DNA of 64,000 bases from DASZHJ01 sp963735465 (GCA_963735465.1 CAVTLA010000001.1:3720001-3784000); one strand, 5' to 3'; shown: positions 33,834 to 43,583, counted from the stretch's first letter. Translations and numbers: made by a program. The notes: generated by a model not told the origin, from the sequence alone.

Positions 33834-34541
33834 CTACATGCCGAGATAGGCTTTCCTGATGCGATCGTCCGCCAGCAGGCTCTGGTTCGATCCCTCGAGC
33901 ACCACGCGGCCGGTCTCCAGAACATAGCCGAAATCGCAGGATTGCACCGCCTCGGCGACGCGCTGCTCCACCAGCAGGACGGTGAGGCCGTCGTCGCGGT
34001 GCAGCTCGCCGATGCGCTCGAAGATGAGGTCGGCGATGGCGGGCGCCAGGCCCATGGAGGGCTCGTCCAGCATCAAGAGGCGCGGCGAGGAGGCGATGCC
34101 GCGGCCGATCGCCAGCATCTGCTGCTCGCCGCCGGAGAGCGTGCCCGCGAGCTGGTCCCGGCGCTCGGAGAGCACGGGGAAGAGCGTGAAGATCCGCTCG
34201 AGATTGCGCGACCAGGACTGGCGCTCGCGGGCGGCGTAGGCGCCCATCTCCAGATTTTCCAGGACCGACATGGAGTTGAAGACCTGACGTCCCTCCGGCA
34301 CATGGGCGATGCCGAGGTGCGCGCGCTCGGCCGGCGGCACCGCCAGCAGGTCGCGTCCCTCGAAGCGGATGCGGCCGCCCGACGGCGGCACCGTGCCCGA
34401 GATCGCCTTGAAGAGCGTGGTCTTGCCGGCGCCGTTCGGGCCGACGATGGCGACGTACTGGCCTTCCTGCACGGCGAGCGACACCTCCGAGAGCGCCCGG
34501 AGGCCGCCGTAGGTGACGGTGAGGGATTCAACCTCCAGCAC
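33834..34541 (-). CDS. livF: ABC transporter ATP-binding protein, LivF type
   Basis: A 235-aa ABC ATPase. Walker A GPNGAGKTT is at residues 34-42, the signature LSGGEQQ at 135-141 and Walker B LLMLDEP at 155-161. GLAPAIADLIFERIGELHRD and LLVEQRVAEAVQSCDFGYVL are typical of LivF rather than LivG. It works with the LivG-type ATPase to drive uptake through the LivHM pore. Its start overlaps the end of livG by 14 bp, showing tight coupling. The symbol reflects family position; the transported compound is not certain. Confidence 0.9.
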   Translation of the reverse strand: MLEVESLTVTYGGLRALSEVSLAVQEGQYVAIVGPNGAGKTTLFKAISGTVPPSGGRIRFEGRDLLAVPPAERAHLGIAHVPEGRQVFNSMSVLENLEMGAYAARERQSWSRNLERIFTLFPVLSERRDQLAGTLSGGEQQMLAIGRGIASSPRLLMLDEPSMGLAPAIADLIFERIGELHRDDGLTVLLVEQRVAEAVQSCDFGYVLETGRVVLEGSNQSLLADDRIRKAYLGM

Positions 34542-35313
34542 GGATCGCCGCCCATTTCGCGCCGAGATAGGCCTCCACCACGCTGCGGTCGGTGGTGATC
34601 TCGCTGGGCTTGCCCGAGGCGAGGATCCGCCCGTGGTTCAGCACCACGAAGCGCTCGGCGAGGCGCACCATCGCCTTCATGGTGTGCTCGATGATGACGA
34701 TGGTGACGCCGCCGGCGGAAACCGCCCGCACCACCGCCAGCATGTCCTCCACCTCGGCCGCGCCGAGGCCGGCGAGCGGCTCGTCCATCAGCAGGAGACG
34801 CGGCTTTCCGGCGAGCGCCCGCGCCAGCTCCATCTGGCGCAGCTCCTTGTTGGTGAGGCTGCCGGCGACGATGCCGGCGCGGTCGAGCATGCCGACCCGG
34901 GCGAGCGCGTCCCGGGCGGCGGCGAAGGCCTCGGTGTCTCCCGAGGTCGCGGCATAGGCGCCGACGACGACGTTCTGCAGCACCGACATGCGGGCGAAGC
35001 TGCGCACCACCTGGAAGGTGCGGCCGATGCCGAGACGGCAGATCCGATTCGGCTTGAGGCCGACCAGGTTGCGCCCGTCGAAGACGACCTCGCCGGCGTC
35101 GACCTTGAGGAAGCCGTTCAGGAGATTGAACAGCGTCGTCTTGCCGGCGCCGTTCGGGCCGATGATGCCGAGGATCTCGCCGTCGTTCACGTCGAAGCTG
35201 ACGTCGGACACCGCGCGCAGACCGCCGAAGGATTTCTCCAGGCCTTGCACCCGCAGGATCGGCGTGCGCGTCGCCGGTGTCGCGAGGCGGACCACCGTGG
35301 CCTCGGCGACCAC
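34528..35313 (-). CDS. livG: ABC transporter ATP-binding protein, LivG type
   Basis: A 261-aa ABC ATPase with Walker A GPNGAGKTT at 52-60 and Walker B LLLMDEP at 173-179. The signature segment reads LTNKELRQMELARAL instead of LSGGQ, a variation common in LivG-type proteins. FNLLNGFLKVDAGEVVFDGR and IGRTFQVVRSFARMSVLQNV are typical LivG. It starts with GTG at 35313 inside the end of the livM frame. That permease frame shows no stop here, so a LivM-LivG fusion split by an indel, or a missing livM stop, is possible. Confidence 0.88.
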   Translation of the reverse strand: MVAEATVVRLATPATRTPILRVQGLEKSFGGLRAVSDVSFDVNDGEILGIIGPNGAGKTTLFNLLNGFLKVDAGEVVFDGRNLVGLKPNRICRLGIGRTFQVVRSFARMSVLQNVVVGAYAATSGDTEAFAAARDALARVGMLDRAGIVAGSLTNKELRQMELARALAGKPRLLLMDEPLAGLGAAEVEDMLAVVRAVSAGGVTIVIIEHTMKAMVRLAERFVVLNHGRILASGKPSEITTDRSVVEAYLGAKWAAIRAGG

Positions 35314-36301
35314 CGGCGGACGTCGGCGCCGCCGCGGCAGACGCCATCGGCCGATGGAAGCGATCGCGCACCCGCCAGTAGATGCCTTCCGGCGCCAGCA
35401 GGATCACCAGGATGATGGCGAGGCCGTAGACCACGCCCTGGATGCCGGGAATGATGTTGCCGAGCTCGGCCTGCAGGGTCTCGCTGAGGGGAATCAGGAT
35501 CGCGGCGCCGATGACCGGGCCCCAGAGGATGCCGACGCCGCCGAAGAGCGCCACGATCAGCGCCTGGGCCGAGGTCAGGACGCCGAAGACGCTGTCCGGC
35601 GTCACCACCAGCAGCACCACCGCGTAGATGCCGCCCGCCGCCGCCGCCACCGCGGCGCTCACCATGATCGCCCGCATCTTCCAGAGCAGGGTGTCGATGC
35701 CGGCGGCCTCGGCGGCGGGCTCGTTCTGCTTGATCGCCAGCAGCGACATGCCGAAGCGCGAGCGCTCCACCGCCAGGGAGACCAGCAAGGCCGCCACCAT
35801 GAGCCCGACCGAGAGCGCGATATAGACGCGGTAGTCGCTGAACTGCATGAACCAGGCCGCATGCTCGCGCTTCATCGGCAGCGCCACTTCCTGGTAGCCC
35901 AGCCACTGGAAGACGTAGAGGAGCGCCATCGGGTAGGCGAGCATGGAGAGGGCGAAGTAGTGGCCGCGGAGCCGGAAGGTGGGATAGCCGATGACGACGC
36001 CGGCGAGCACCCCCACCACCATGCCCATGGGAATCCCGAACCAGGGCGTGATGTCGAACTGCACCAGGGCGATGGTGACGGTATAGGCGCCGAGGCCGAA
36101 GAACGACGCGTGGCCGAAGGAGACGAGGCCGGTGTAGCCGCTGAGCAGGTTCCACGACAGGCCCATGACGGCCCAGATCGGCACCAGGGTCAGCATGAGC
36201 TGGTAGTAGGAGTTCGAGACGATCATGCCGAGGCCGATCCAGCCCGCCGCCATCAGCGCGATGAGGACGAGGGAGGTGCCGAGCCGGCCGCGCCCGTCCA
36301 T
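35310..36301 (-). CDS. livM: Branched-chain amino acid type ABC transporter permease, LivM type (3' end unclear)
   Basis: An inner-membrane permease of about 330 aa with 9-10 hydrophobic helices. LivM hallmarks are LSWNLLSGYTGLVSFGHASF and FGLGAYTVTIAL, FRLRGHYFALSMLAYPMALL, and IKQNEPAAEAAGID in the cytoplasmic coupling loop. It starts at ATG 36301, 2 bp after the livH stop. The frame carries no stop at the expected end (...FHRPMASAAAAPTSA) and stays open through livG in another frame. One base removed near 35315 would fuse it directly to VVAEATVVRL of livG; one indel could equally create the stop. The coordinate of the end is therefore approximate. Confidence 0.83.
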
Positions 36302-36303
36302 GC

Positions 36304-37266
36304 TCAGACGCGCTCCGAGGTGCGGCCGAAGAGACCCTGGGGGCGGAGCAGCACCAGGAGCAGGAACACCACGAAGATGGTGGCGTTCTGCAGCTGCGTC
36401 GGCAGCACCAATGTCGAGAGCTGCTGCACCAGCCCGATGGTCATGCCGCCCCAATAGGCGCCGAGGATGCTGCCCATGCCGCCCAGCACCACGCCCGCAT
36501 ACATGATGATGACGTAGTCGAGGCCGACGTAGGGCTGAAACGGATTGAAGGTGGCGACGAGCCCGCCGGCGATGGCGGTGATGCCGATCCCGATGCCGAA
36601 GGCGATGCGGTGCGCCCAGTTGACGTCGATGCCCATGTAGGTGGCGGCGCGGGGATTGTCGGCGGCGGCGCGCAGCAGCTTGCCGAGGCGCGAGCTGTTG
36701 ACGATCCAGTAGAGCGCCAGCCCCACGAAGATCGAGACCACGGCGGCGATCACCCGGGCCTTGTTGAGGAAGAGCGCGCTGTCGGCATCGTAGAGCAGCG
36801 GGATCTCCCAGGCGCGGGACGAGAGCGGCGTGCGCACCGACTGCGGCGTCGAGCCGAAGAGGATGAGGCCGCCGTTCTGCAGCACCAGGGAGATGCCGAG
36901 GGTGAGGATGAGCTGGGCGTAATGCCCGTCGCCCTCGAAGGCGGTGGCCCTGGTGCCGGTGACGCGGGAAATCAGGAATTTATGCAGGAAATAGCCGACG
37001 ACATACAGCACCGGACCCGCCAGGAGGGCGGCGACGAAGGGGGTCGCCGCCGAGCCCGCGATCGGCAGCAGGGCCACGCCCGCCACGATATAGAGGGTCG
37101 TGTACATGCCCAGCATCAGGAAATCGCCCTGGGCGAAGTTGATCACCCGCATCACCCCGAAGATGATGCCGAGCCCGACGCACATCAGGCCGTAGATCGC
37201 GCCCACGAGGAGGCCCGCGGCGAGCGCCTGAAGAAAGTTCTCCACCAGGGTCCCGAGCTCGCCCAT
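36304..37266 (-). CDS. livH: Branched-chain amino acid type ABC transporter permease, LivH type
   Basis: A 320-aa permease with about eight membrane helices. The start MGELGTLVENFLQALAAGLL is chosen at ATG 37266 because GAGGGG precedes it. LivH signatures include GAIYGLMCVGLGIIFGVMRV and INFAQGDFLMLGMY, LRAAADNPRAATYMGIDVNW, and YVIIMYAGVVLGGMGSILGA. It is the first gene of the operon livH-livM-livG-livF-binding protein. No regulator gene is adjacent, and the promoter should lie in 37267-37511, shared with the divergent CMD gene. Confidence 0.9.
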   Translation of the reverse strand: MGELGTLVENFLQALAAGLLVGAIYGLMCVGLGIIFGVMRVINFAQGDFLMLGMYTTLYIVAGVALLPIAGSAATPFVAALLAGPVLYVVGYFLHKFLISRVTGTRATAFEGDGHYAQLILTLGISLVLQNGGLILFGSTPQSVRTPLSSRAWEIPLLYDADSALFLNKARVIAAVVSIFVGLALYWIVNSSRLGKLLRAAADNPRAATYMGIDVNWAHRIAFGIGIGITAIAGGLVATFNPFQPYVGLDYVIIMYAGVVLGGMGSILGAYWGGMTIGLVQQLSTLVLPTQLQNATIFVVFLLLVLLRPQGLFGRTSERV

Positions 37267-37511
37267 TTCCCCCCTCGCCGTCGGCTTGGCGCCGAGCGTT
37301 CGTCTTGCGGCAGGAGAGACGCTACCCCATCGTGGAAACGTTACGCCAGGGTTCTTGTCCGGCGGGCGGAATCGCGATTTCCGGCCCCCATCATCGTGAT
37401 GGGATGAGCCCACCGCATGTCACCGCCGACCGGTGGCGAGGGGCGCGGGATCGGGAGTAGGCTTCCTCGTCCGGCGCCGACGAGGGCGTCATCCGCACGA
37501 GAGGAAGCACC

Positions 37512-37839
37512 ATGGTCAAGGAAACGCCCCCGAATCCCGCCCGCGATGTCGTGCGCGCCGTCGCGCCGAAGCTGATCGAGCTCACCGAGAAGGTGCTGTT
37601 CGGCGACGTCTGGGAGCGGCCGGGCCTCTCCAAGCGCGACCGCAGCCTGATCACCGTGGCGACGCTGGTGGCATTGAACCGCACCGAGCAGCTGCCGCGG
37701 CCATCTCGAGCGCGCGCTCAACAATGGCCTCACCAAGGAGGAGATCATCGAGGCGATCACCCACCTCGCCTTCTACTCCGGCTGGCCCACCGCCATGTCC
37801 GGCGCGATGCGGGCGAAGGAAGTCTTCGACAAGCGCTGA
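37512..37839 (+). CDS. Carboxymuconolactone decarboxylase family protein, frameshifted
   Basis: A small CMD-fold protein. MVKETPPNPARDVVRAVAPK, then VWERPGLSKRDRSLITVATL, are typical, and after the break HLERALNNGLTKEEIIEAIT and HLAFYSGWPTAMSGAMRAKE complete it. The frame shifts near 37697; removing one C from CTGCCGCGGCC restores EQLPGHLERAL and gives about 108 aa, the normal length. The Cys-x2-Cys of AhpD peroxidases is absent, so it belongs to the gamma-carboxymuconolactone-decarboxylase-like or unknown subgroup. The dehydrogenase gene follows 41 bp later. This pairing recurs in alphaproteobacteria but its function is unclear. Confidence 0.78.
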
Positions 37840-37880
37840 CGGCGCGAACGCGCCGCGGCAATTTCCAAAGGGAGGATGCG

Positions 37881-38801
37881 ATGCAGGTAGGCTTCATCGG
37901 CCTGGGCACCATGGGTGCCCGCATGGCCGCGAACCTTCAGAAGGCGGGGCACCGCCTCGTCGTCAACGACATGAAGCGCGGCGCGGCGGAGCCGTTCCTG
38001 GCGGCGGGCGCGCTCTGGGCGGAGACGCCCGCCGGCGTCGCCGAGGCGGCGGAGGTGATCTTCACCTCCCTGCCGGGCCCGCCGGAGGTGGAGGCGGTGG
38101 CGCTGGGAAAGGACGGGCTGCTGCCGGCGATGCGGAAGGGCGGCGCGCTCTTCGATCTCTCCACCAACTCGCCGACATCGGTGCGCCGCATTCATGGCGT
38201 CTACGCCGAGAAGGGCGTTCACATGCTGGACGCGCCCGTGAGCGGCGGCCCGCGCGGCGCCCAGAGCGGCAAGCTCGCGATCTGGGTCGGCGGCGATGAG
38301 GCGATCTTCGAGAAGCACAAGCCGCTCCTCGACGCCATGGGCGATCAGGCCCGCTATATCGGCCCGATCGGCGCGGGATCGGTGGCGAAGCTGGTGCACA
38401 ACTGCGCCGGCTACGCGCTGCAGACCGCGCTGGCGGAAGTCTTCACCCTCGGCGTCAAGGCCGGCGTCGATCCGCTCGCCCTCTTCGAGGCGGTGCGCCA
38501 GGGCGCCACCGGACGGCGCCGCACCTTCGACGGGATCATGGACCAGTTCCTGCCGGACAAATACGACCCGCCCGCCTTCGCGCTCAGGCTTGCCCACAAG
38601 GACGTGTCCCTGGCGACCGCGCTGGGCCGCGAGCTCGGCGTCCCCATGCGCCTTGCCAACCTGACGCTCGAGGAGCTGACGGAAGCCATGGGCCGCGGCT
38701 GGGCCACGCGCGACAGCCGCGTCGCCATGCTGCTGCAGCAGGAACGCTCGGGCGTGAAGATCAAGGTCGAGGAGGAGCGGCTGAAGAAGGTGGTGTTGTA
38801 A
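37881..38801 (+). CDS. NAD(P)-dependent oxidoreductase, 3-hydroxyisobutyrate dehydrogenase (beta-HAD) family
   Basis: A 306-aa beta-hydroxyacid dehydrogenase starting at ATG 37881 behind GGGAGG. The Rossmann start VGFIGLGTMGARMAANLQKA, the substrate loop LDAPVSGGPRGAQSGKLAIW and the catalytic Lys segment GAGSVAKLVHNCAGYALQTA define the family. The C-terminal helical domain ends KDVSLATALGRELGVPMRLA. Members reduce small semialdehydes such as methylmalonate, tartronate, succinate or 2-formylglutarate semialdehyde. The exact substrate is open. 2-Formylglutarate would link it to the N-heterocycle locus at 50.6 kb, but only as speculation. Confidence 0.87.
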   Translation: MQVGFIGLGTMGARMAANLQKAGHRLVVNDMKRGAAEPFLAAGALWAETPAGVAEAAEVIFTSLPGPPEVEAVALGKDGLLPAMRKGGALFDLSTNSPTSVRRIHGVYAEKGVHMLDAPVSGGPRGAQSGKLAIWVGGDEAIFEKHKPLLDAMGDQARYIGPIGAGSVAKLVHNCAGYALQTALAEVFTLGVKAGVDPLALFEAVRQGATGRRRTFDGIMDQFLPDKYDPPAFALRLAHKDVSLATALGRELGVPMRLANLTLEELTEAMGRGWATRDSRVAMLLQQERSGVKIKVEEERLKKVVL

Positions 38802-38818
38802 CACTCGTTCTTCAGTTC

Positions 38819-38898
38819 GTCATGGCCGGGCTTGTCCCGGCCATCCACGAATTCTTCGGTCGCAAGACGTGGATGCCCGGCACAAGGCCGGGCATGAC
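38819..38898. repeat. Second repeat type: GTCATGGCCGGG palindrome
   Basis: GTCATGGCCGGGCTTGTCCC begins the left arm and the right arm ends GGCCGGGCATGAC; the inner parts CATCCACG and CGTGGATG also pair. This differs from the GTGCGTCC repeat family but is of a kind common in alphaproteobacterial intergenic regions. It lies between two converging genes, so it may serve as a bidirectional terminator. Confidence 0.8.
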
Positions 38899-38927
38899 GT
38901 TTCAGGGTAGAGTGCGCCCTGCTCTCC

Positions 38928-39725
38928 CTACCCCGCCCAGCCCAGGTGGCTGAGGAAGTCCCGCGTGCGCTCCACCTTCGGCGCATCGAAGATCTGCGCC
39001 GGCGGGCCCTGCTCGACGATGGCGCCGCGCTCGAAGACCACGACCCAGTCGGCGACGCGGCGGGCGAAGGTCATCTCGTGGGTGACGACGATCATGGTCA
39101 TGCCTTCGTCGGCGAGGCGCTTCATCACGTTCAGCACCTCGCCGATGGTCTCGGGATCAAGCGCCGAGGTGGGCTCGTCGAAGAGCATGACCTCGGGCTC
39201 CATCGCCAGCGCCCGGGCAATCGCGACGCGCTGCTGCTGGCCGCCGGACAGGTTGGCGGGATAGCTCTGCGGCCTTGTCGGCGAGGCCGACCTTGTCGAG
39301 CAGCGCCGCCGCGCGCTGTGCGCGCATCTGCTCGCGTCATGCGCAGCACGGTCGTCGGGCCGATCGGCGACGTTCTCCAGCGCGGTCTTGTGCGGGAAGA
39401 GCTCGAAGTTCTGGAACACCATGCCCATGCGCTGGCGCACCGCGCGCATGCCGCGCTCGTCCCGCGGCAGCGTCTCGCCTCGTCGAAGCGGATGCTGCCG
39501 CCGTCGAGCGTCTCGAGGCCGTTGGTGCAGCGGAGCAGCGTCGACTTGCCGGAGCCGGAGGGACCGATCAGGCAGACCACCTCGGCCGCGCTGCACCTCC
39601 ATGCGAACGCCGTCCAGCGCGACGAAGCCGCCGAAGCGCTTGCGCACGTCGCGATAGCGCAGCACCGGCGGCGATCCCGCGCCCTTGGGCCGGAGGGATT
39701 GGGCGCCGTCATTCCGCCACTCCAT
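38928..39725 (-). CDS. Polar amino acid ABC transporter ATP-binding protein (GlnQ type), several frameshifts
   Basis: Fragments in alternating frames add up to one GlnQ-type ATPase of about 265 aa: RYRDVRKRFGGFVALDGVRM, then EVVCLIGPSGSGKSTLLRCT with Walker A, RQRMGMVFQNFELFPHKTAL, NLSGGQQQRVAIARALAMEP with the signature, VMLFDEPTSALDPETIGEVL with Walker B, and MIVVTHEMTFARRVADWVVV. At least five indels are needed, near 39586, 39478, 39340, 39315 and 39265. Every functional motif is intact in one frame or another, which argues for sequence error. It overlaps the end of the upstream permease gene by 17 bp. Confidence 0.75.
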   Translation of the reverse strand: MEWRNDGAQSLRPKGAGSPPVLRYRDVRKRFGGFVALDGVRMEVQRGRGGLPDRSLRLRQVDAAPLHQRPRDARRRQHPLRRGETLPRDERGMRAVRQRMGMVFQNFELFPHKTALENVADRPDDRAAHDASRCAHSARRRCSTRSASPTRPQSYPANLSGGQQQRVAIARALAMEPEVMLFDEPTSALDPETIGEVLNVMKRLADEGMTMIVVTHEMTFARRVADWVVVFERGAIVEQGPPAQIFDAPKVERTRDFLSHLGWAG

Positions 39726-40370
39726 ATTGGCGGTGCAGCCAGTCCACCAGCTTCGCCTGCGGATAGCCCAGCATCCAGTAGATGACCGCCATCGCCGTCA
39801 GCATCTCCAGCACGCGGAAGGTCTGCGAGCGGATCTGCATCGCGGTGTAGGCGAGCTCGCCCACCGCGATGACCGAGACCAGCGAGGTGTCCTTGAAGAG
39901 CGAGACCCAGGTGCTGGCCAGCACCGGCAGCACGCGGCGCGACGCCTGCGGCAGGATGATCTCGCGCATCGCCTGCCAGCGGCTCATGCCGAGCGCCAGC
40001 GCCGCCTCGGTCTGGCCCTTGCGGATCGAGGCGATGCCGGCGCGGAAGGTCTCGCGCGTTGTAGGCGGAGACGTTGAGGCTCAAGCGCAATGAGGCCGGT
40101 GGTGAAGGGCGAGAAAGCGATGCCCAGCAGCAGCGGCATGACGTAGAAGGCCCAGTAGACCAGCAGGATCAGCGGCAGGTTGCGGAAGAACTCGACGAAG
40201 CCGGCGCTCGCCGCCGAGGCGAGGCGCGCGATTCGAGAGCCGCATCAGAGCGAGGAGGATGCCGCCGGGCACCGCGATCGCCATGGTGAGGACGTCAGCA
40301 CGACGGTGAGCAGCGTGCCCTCCGCCAGCGCCCAGCGGGACTGCCAGACCACGCACCAGTCGAGGTTCAT
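39709..40370 (-). CDS. Polar amino acid ABC transporter permease (HisM/GlnP type), several frameshifts
   Basis: A permease of about 220 aa reconstructed from several frames. It starts MNLDWCVVWQSRWALAEGTL at ATG 40370, continues LTMAIAVPGGILLALMRLS, LSLNVSAYNAETFRAGIASI, MSRWQAMREIILPQASRRVL and KDTSLVSVIAVGELAYTAMQ, and ends WLHRQYGVAE. The EAA-like loop that contacts the ATPase (ALGMSRWQAMREIILPQA) is intact. About four single-base indels, including one near 40055 in CTCGCGCG and one near 40084, are required. Its ATG overlaps the stop of the preceding permease as ATGA. Confidence 0.72.
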
Positions 40371-41035
40371 GACCGGCCCAGATGCGCGACCCGCGCGTAG
40401 ATGCATGTCCACGATGCGGGTGATCGGGAACAGGATGACGAAGTAGACCAGCATCGCGACGGTGAAGACCTCGATCGGATGGAAGCTCTGCCCGGCCACC
40501 GTCTGCGAGCGCTTCATGTATTCGGGCACCGCGATGACCGAGGCGATGGCGGTGTCCTTGATGGTGATCGAGATGATGGAGCCGAACGCCGGCAGCATGC
40601 GCACGATGCTCTGCGGCAGGATGATCTCGATCGGATCGCCTGGGCGCGCGACATGCCGAGCGCGAGGGCGGCGCGCGTCTGGCCGGGCCGGACCGAGGTG
40701 ATGCCGGCGCGCACGATCTCGGCGACGTAAGCGGCGATGTGCAGCGTGAGCGCCGATCAGCGCCGCCCAGAACGGCGGCAGGGTGAGGCCGGTCAGGATC
40801 GGGAATGCGAAATAGACCCAGACCAGCACCACCAGCACCGGGATGGCGCGCATCGAGTCGATGTAGAAGATCAGCGGCACCGGAGCCAGCGCGGCCCATA
40901 GCAGCGCGCGAGCCCGATCGCCCCGCCGACCGTCAGGCTCATGGCCACCGTCATCAGCGACAGCAGCAGCGTGAGCCCGAGACCGCCCAGCAGGAACTGG
41001 CAGCTGTCCCAGATGGGGGAGAAATCGAATTCCAT
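40367..41035 (-). CDS. Polar amino acid ABC transporter permease (HisQ/GltJ type), several frameshifts
   Basis: A permease of about 222 aa in pieces: MEFDFSPIWDSCQFLLGGLG from ATG 41035, LSLMTVAMSLTVGGAIGLAR, FYIDSMRAIPVLVVLVWVYF, the coupling region ITSVRPGQTRAALALGMSRA, IILPQSIVRMLPAFGSIISI and KDTAIASVIAVPEYMKRSQT. It ends IYARVAHLGRS at a TGA that overlaps the next ATG once the last indel (near 40405) is corrected. Further indels lie near 40900, 40750 and 40640. The repeat at 41079-41191 sits between it and the binding-protein gene upstream. Confidence 0.72.
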
Positions 41036-41078
41036 GCGACGGGGCTTACATGCCTTCTCTATCAGCTGGAGAGCGATC

Positions 41079-41191
41079 GTGCGTCCTTCGACGCGCTCCC
41101 TTCGGTCGCTTGCTCAGGATGAGGACCATTTGTTGATGGCGAAAAGAAAAGCACCTCATCCTGAGCAAGCGAAGCGCGTCGAAGGACGCAC
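41079..41191. repeat. Palindromic intergenic repeat, copy 4 of 5
   Basis: GTGCGTCCTTCGACGCG pairs with CGCGTCGAAGGACGCAC, and TTGCTCAGGATGAGG pairs with CCTCATCCTGAGCAA around a loop containing GATGGCGAAAAGAAAAG. It lies inside the amino acid ABC operon, 26 bp after the binding-protein stop and 43 bp before the first permease start, the position at which hairpins raise binding-protein over permease expression in classic cases such as malE-malF. Confidence 0.9.
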
Positions 41192-41217
41192 GATGCCCTT
41201 CCAGCAGGCGATTCGAC

Positions 41218-42053
41218 CTACTGCATCGTGTTCACGACGCGGGCTTCTTCCGCGTCGAGCTTGGGCTGCATCTTCTTCTCCACCGCGCGCAGCCAGGTCA
41301 GGAACACCGGCTGGTTCTTGTCGATGGCGAGGCCGACGGGCTGCGCCTTCTCCGTGCTGTCCTGGCAGTTGTTCTCCTTCGGCAGCACGGCGAGGCCCTT
41401 CACCTTGCGGTTCATGGCGACCCACGGCACGCGGTTGATCGGCGCCGCGTCGGCGCGCTTCGCCATCACGTCCTCGAGCGGCGCGGTGGCGCCGGAATTC
41501 GCGACGCCGCGCAGCTTGGCCTTGGGGAAGCGCTCCTTGACCCAGCCCTCCTCGCCGCCGCCGATGAAGTAGGCGATGGTGATGTCGGGCTTGTTGAGGT
41601 CGTCCACCGTCTTGGCGCCGGCGAATTTCGGATTGCTGGCGAGGCCGAACATGCAGACGCTGGTGTTGGAATAGAGCACGAAGTCGATGACCTTGTCGCG
41701 CTCCGGCGTCTCCGCCAGCGGCGTGATGCTGAGATGTCGACCTGGTTCGCCGCCAGCACCGGCACCTTGGTCTCGTGGGAGACCAGCACCGGCTCGATCT
41801 TGACGCCGAGGAGCTTGGCGTACTCCTCGCTCAGCAGCCACGCCGAGCCCGACCATTTGTCGCCGGAGCCGGTGGTGTTCTCCACCAGCCACGGCGCGTT
41901 CGCCAGCACCGCCACGCGGAGCACGCCCGCCTTGTGGATGGCATCGACGCGCGGGCTCTCGCCCGGCTTCGGCGCGTCCTGCGCCCAGCCGGTCGTGGCC
42001 GCGAACACGGCGGCCGCGGCGGTCATCGCCAGAAGATGTCTTGCCCGTATCAT
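41218..42053 (-). CDS. Polar amino acid ABC transporter substrate-binding protein, frameshifted
   Basis: A periplasmic binding protein of family 3 (PF00497). From ATG 42053 the signal peptide MIRARHLLAMTAAAAVFAAT ends near GWAQ, and the mature domain has VDAIHKAGVLRVAVLANAPW and LVSHETKVPVLAANQVDIS. After a shift near 41734 it continues ITPLAETPERDKVIDFVLYS, NPKFAGAKTVDDLNKPDITI and ENNCQDSTEKAQPVGLAIDK to the stop. The family motif (TxxRxxxxDFxxP) is changed to TPERDKVIDFVLYS. Restored length is about 278 aa. It heads the operon with two permeases and the ATPase; a palindromic repeat follows it. Confidence 0.8.
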
Positions 42054-42105
42054 TCCAGTCCTCCCTTGAGTGCCCCGCATTCACATGCGGCGGCGGTTTC
42101 AGCGA

Positions 42106-43583
42106 TCAGGTCCAGGTCTTGAGCGTGGCGGCGGCGCCCCGCGCGGCGAGGCTCTCGAGCGCCTCCCGCACATCGGCGCCGAAGGGGGCCGCGGCGGCGA
42201 GCGCCGGCGGCACCACATCGGTCATGGCGAAGACGGCGTCACGAAGCGCCGCGGACGTCTGGGCGCCTCGTGCCGCCGCCGTGAGCCGCGCGGCCAGCGG
42301 ATCGTTGACGGTGAGCGCGGCGCCGCCGTCGGAGCGGCCCTGGAGAAAGCGCAGCCAGGCGGCGACGCCGAGCGCGATCCGCCGCGCCTGCTGCCCGCGC
42401 CCGATCCGGTCGAGAGCCGGCGCGAAGAGCCGCTGCGGCATCTTCTGGGACCCGTCCATGGCGATCTGCGCCGTCAGATGGCGCAGGCCCGGATTGGCGA
42501 AGCGCTCGACGAGCTGGCGCTGATAGGCGACGTGATCGATGTCGGCCGGCAGCTTGAGCGTCTCGGCGACCTCGCGCATCAGCGCCGCCACATGGGCGGC
42601 GAGCGCCGGCACCGCCATAGCGTCGGCGACGCTCGCCCAGCCCGCGAGCTGGCCGAGATAGGCGATCGTCGAATGACTGCCGTTGAGGAGACGGAGCTTC
42701 ATCTCCTCATGGGGCCGGACGTCGCGCACCAGCGTGGCGCCGCCCGCCTCCCAGTCCGGCCGGCCCTGGGGAAAGCGGTCCTCGACGACCCACTGGCTGA
42801 AGGGCTCCGCCACCACGGGCCAGGCATCCTCGAAACCGATGGCGCGGGAGATCGCGGCGCGGTCGGCGTCGGTCGTGGCGGGGACGATGCGGTCCAGCAT
42901 GGTCGCGGGGCAGGCCACCTCGCCCTCGATCCAGCGGCCGAGCTCGGGATCGAGGAGCGTCCCGAAACGGGCGAGCAGGCGATGGACGGTCTCGCCATTG
43001 GCCGGCAGGTTGTCGCAGGTGAGCACGGTGAAGGGTGCAAGCCCCGCGGCGCGGCGCGCGCGGAGGCCGGCGGCGAGGAAGCCCAGAACCGTCACCGGCC
43101 GCTCGGGCTCGGCGAGGTCGTGGCGGATGCCCGGGTTGCTCTCGTCGAGATCGCCACCGCTGCGGCAATAGCCCTTCTCGGTCACGGTGACGGAAGACGA
43201 TGCGCACGGCGGGATCGGCAAGGCGCCGGACGAGAGCGTGCGGGATCCTCCGCTGCCACCAGGATGCCGGTCAGCGGCGCCATCACCTGCAGCCGGTCGC
43301 CGCCGGGCCCGCGCTCCGCCAGCGTGTAGAGCCAGTCCTGGGGTGCCAGCGCATCCCGCGTGTCCGGCCGCTGCAGGCTGGCGCCGAGAATGCCCCATTC
43401 CGGAGATCGCGCCAGCAGCGGCTCGGTGTGGAACGCCTCGTGGGCGCGATGGAAGGCGCCGATGCCGAGATGCACGATGCCGGTGCGCAGCGTCGCGGGA
43501 TCGAAATCGGGCCGCGCCACCGAGGGCGGCAGCGATGTGAGCGCGGCGCGGGTCAGACGCGGCAATGTCGGCATGCTCGCCAT
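42106..43583 (-). CDS. Mannitol dehydrogenase family protein (UxuB/DalD-like), frameshifted
   Basis: A long-chain polyol/hexuronate dehydrogenase of about 490 aa. FDPATLRTGIVHLGIGAFHR with the Rossmann motif, then GILGASLQRPDTRDALAPQD, VTVTEKGYC, TVLTCDNLPANGETVHRLLA, and the catalytic Lys region EEMKLRLLNGSHSTIAYLGQ are diagnostic. Two nearby indels (about 43244 and 43193) displace a short stretch that should read ALVRRLADPAVRIVSVTV. Members oxidise mannitol, arabitol or reduce fructuronate/tagaturonate. The ATG at 43583 overlaps the stop of the dehydratase gene (TGATG), so the two are coupled in a sugar-acid pathway. Confidence 0.83.
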
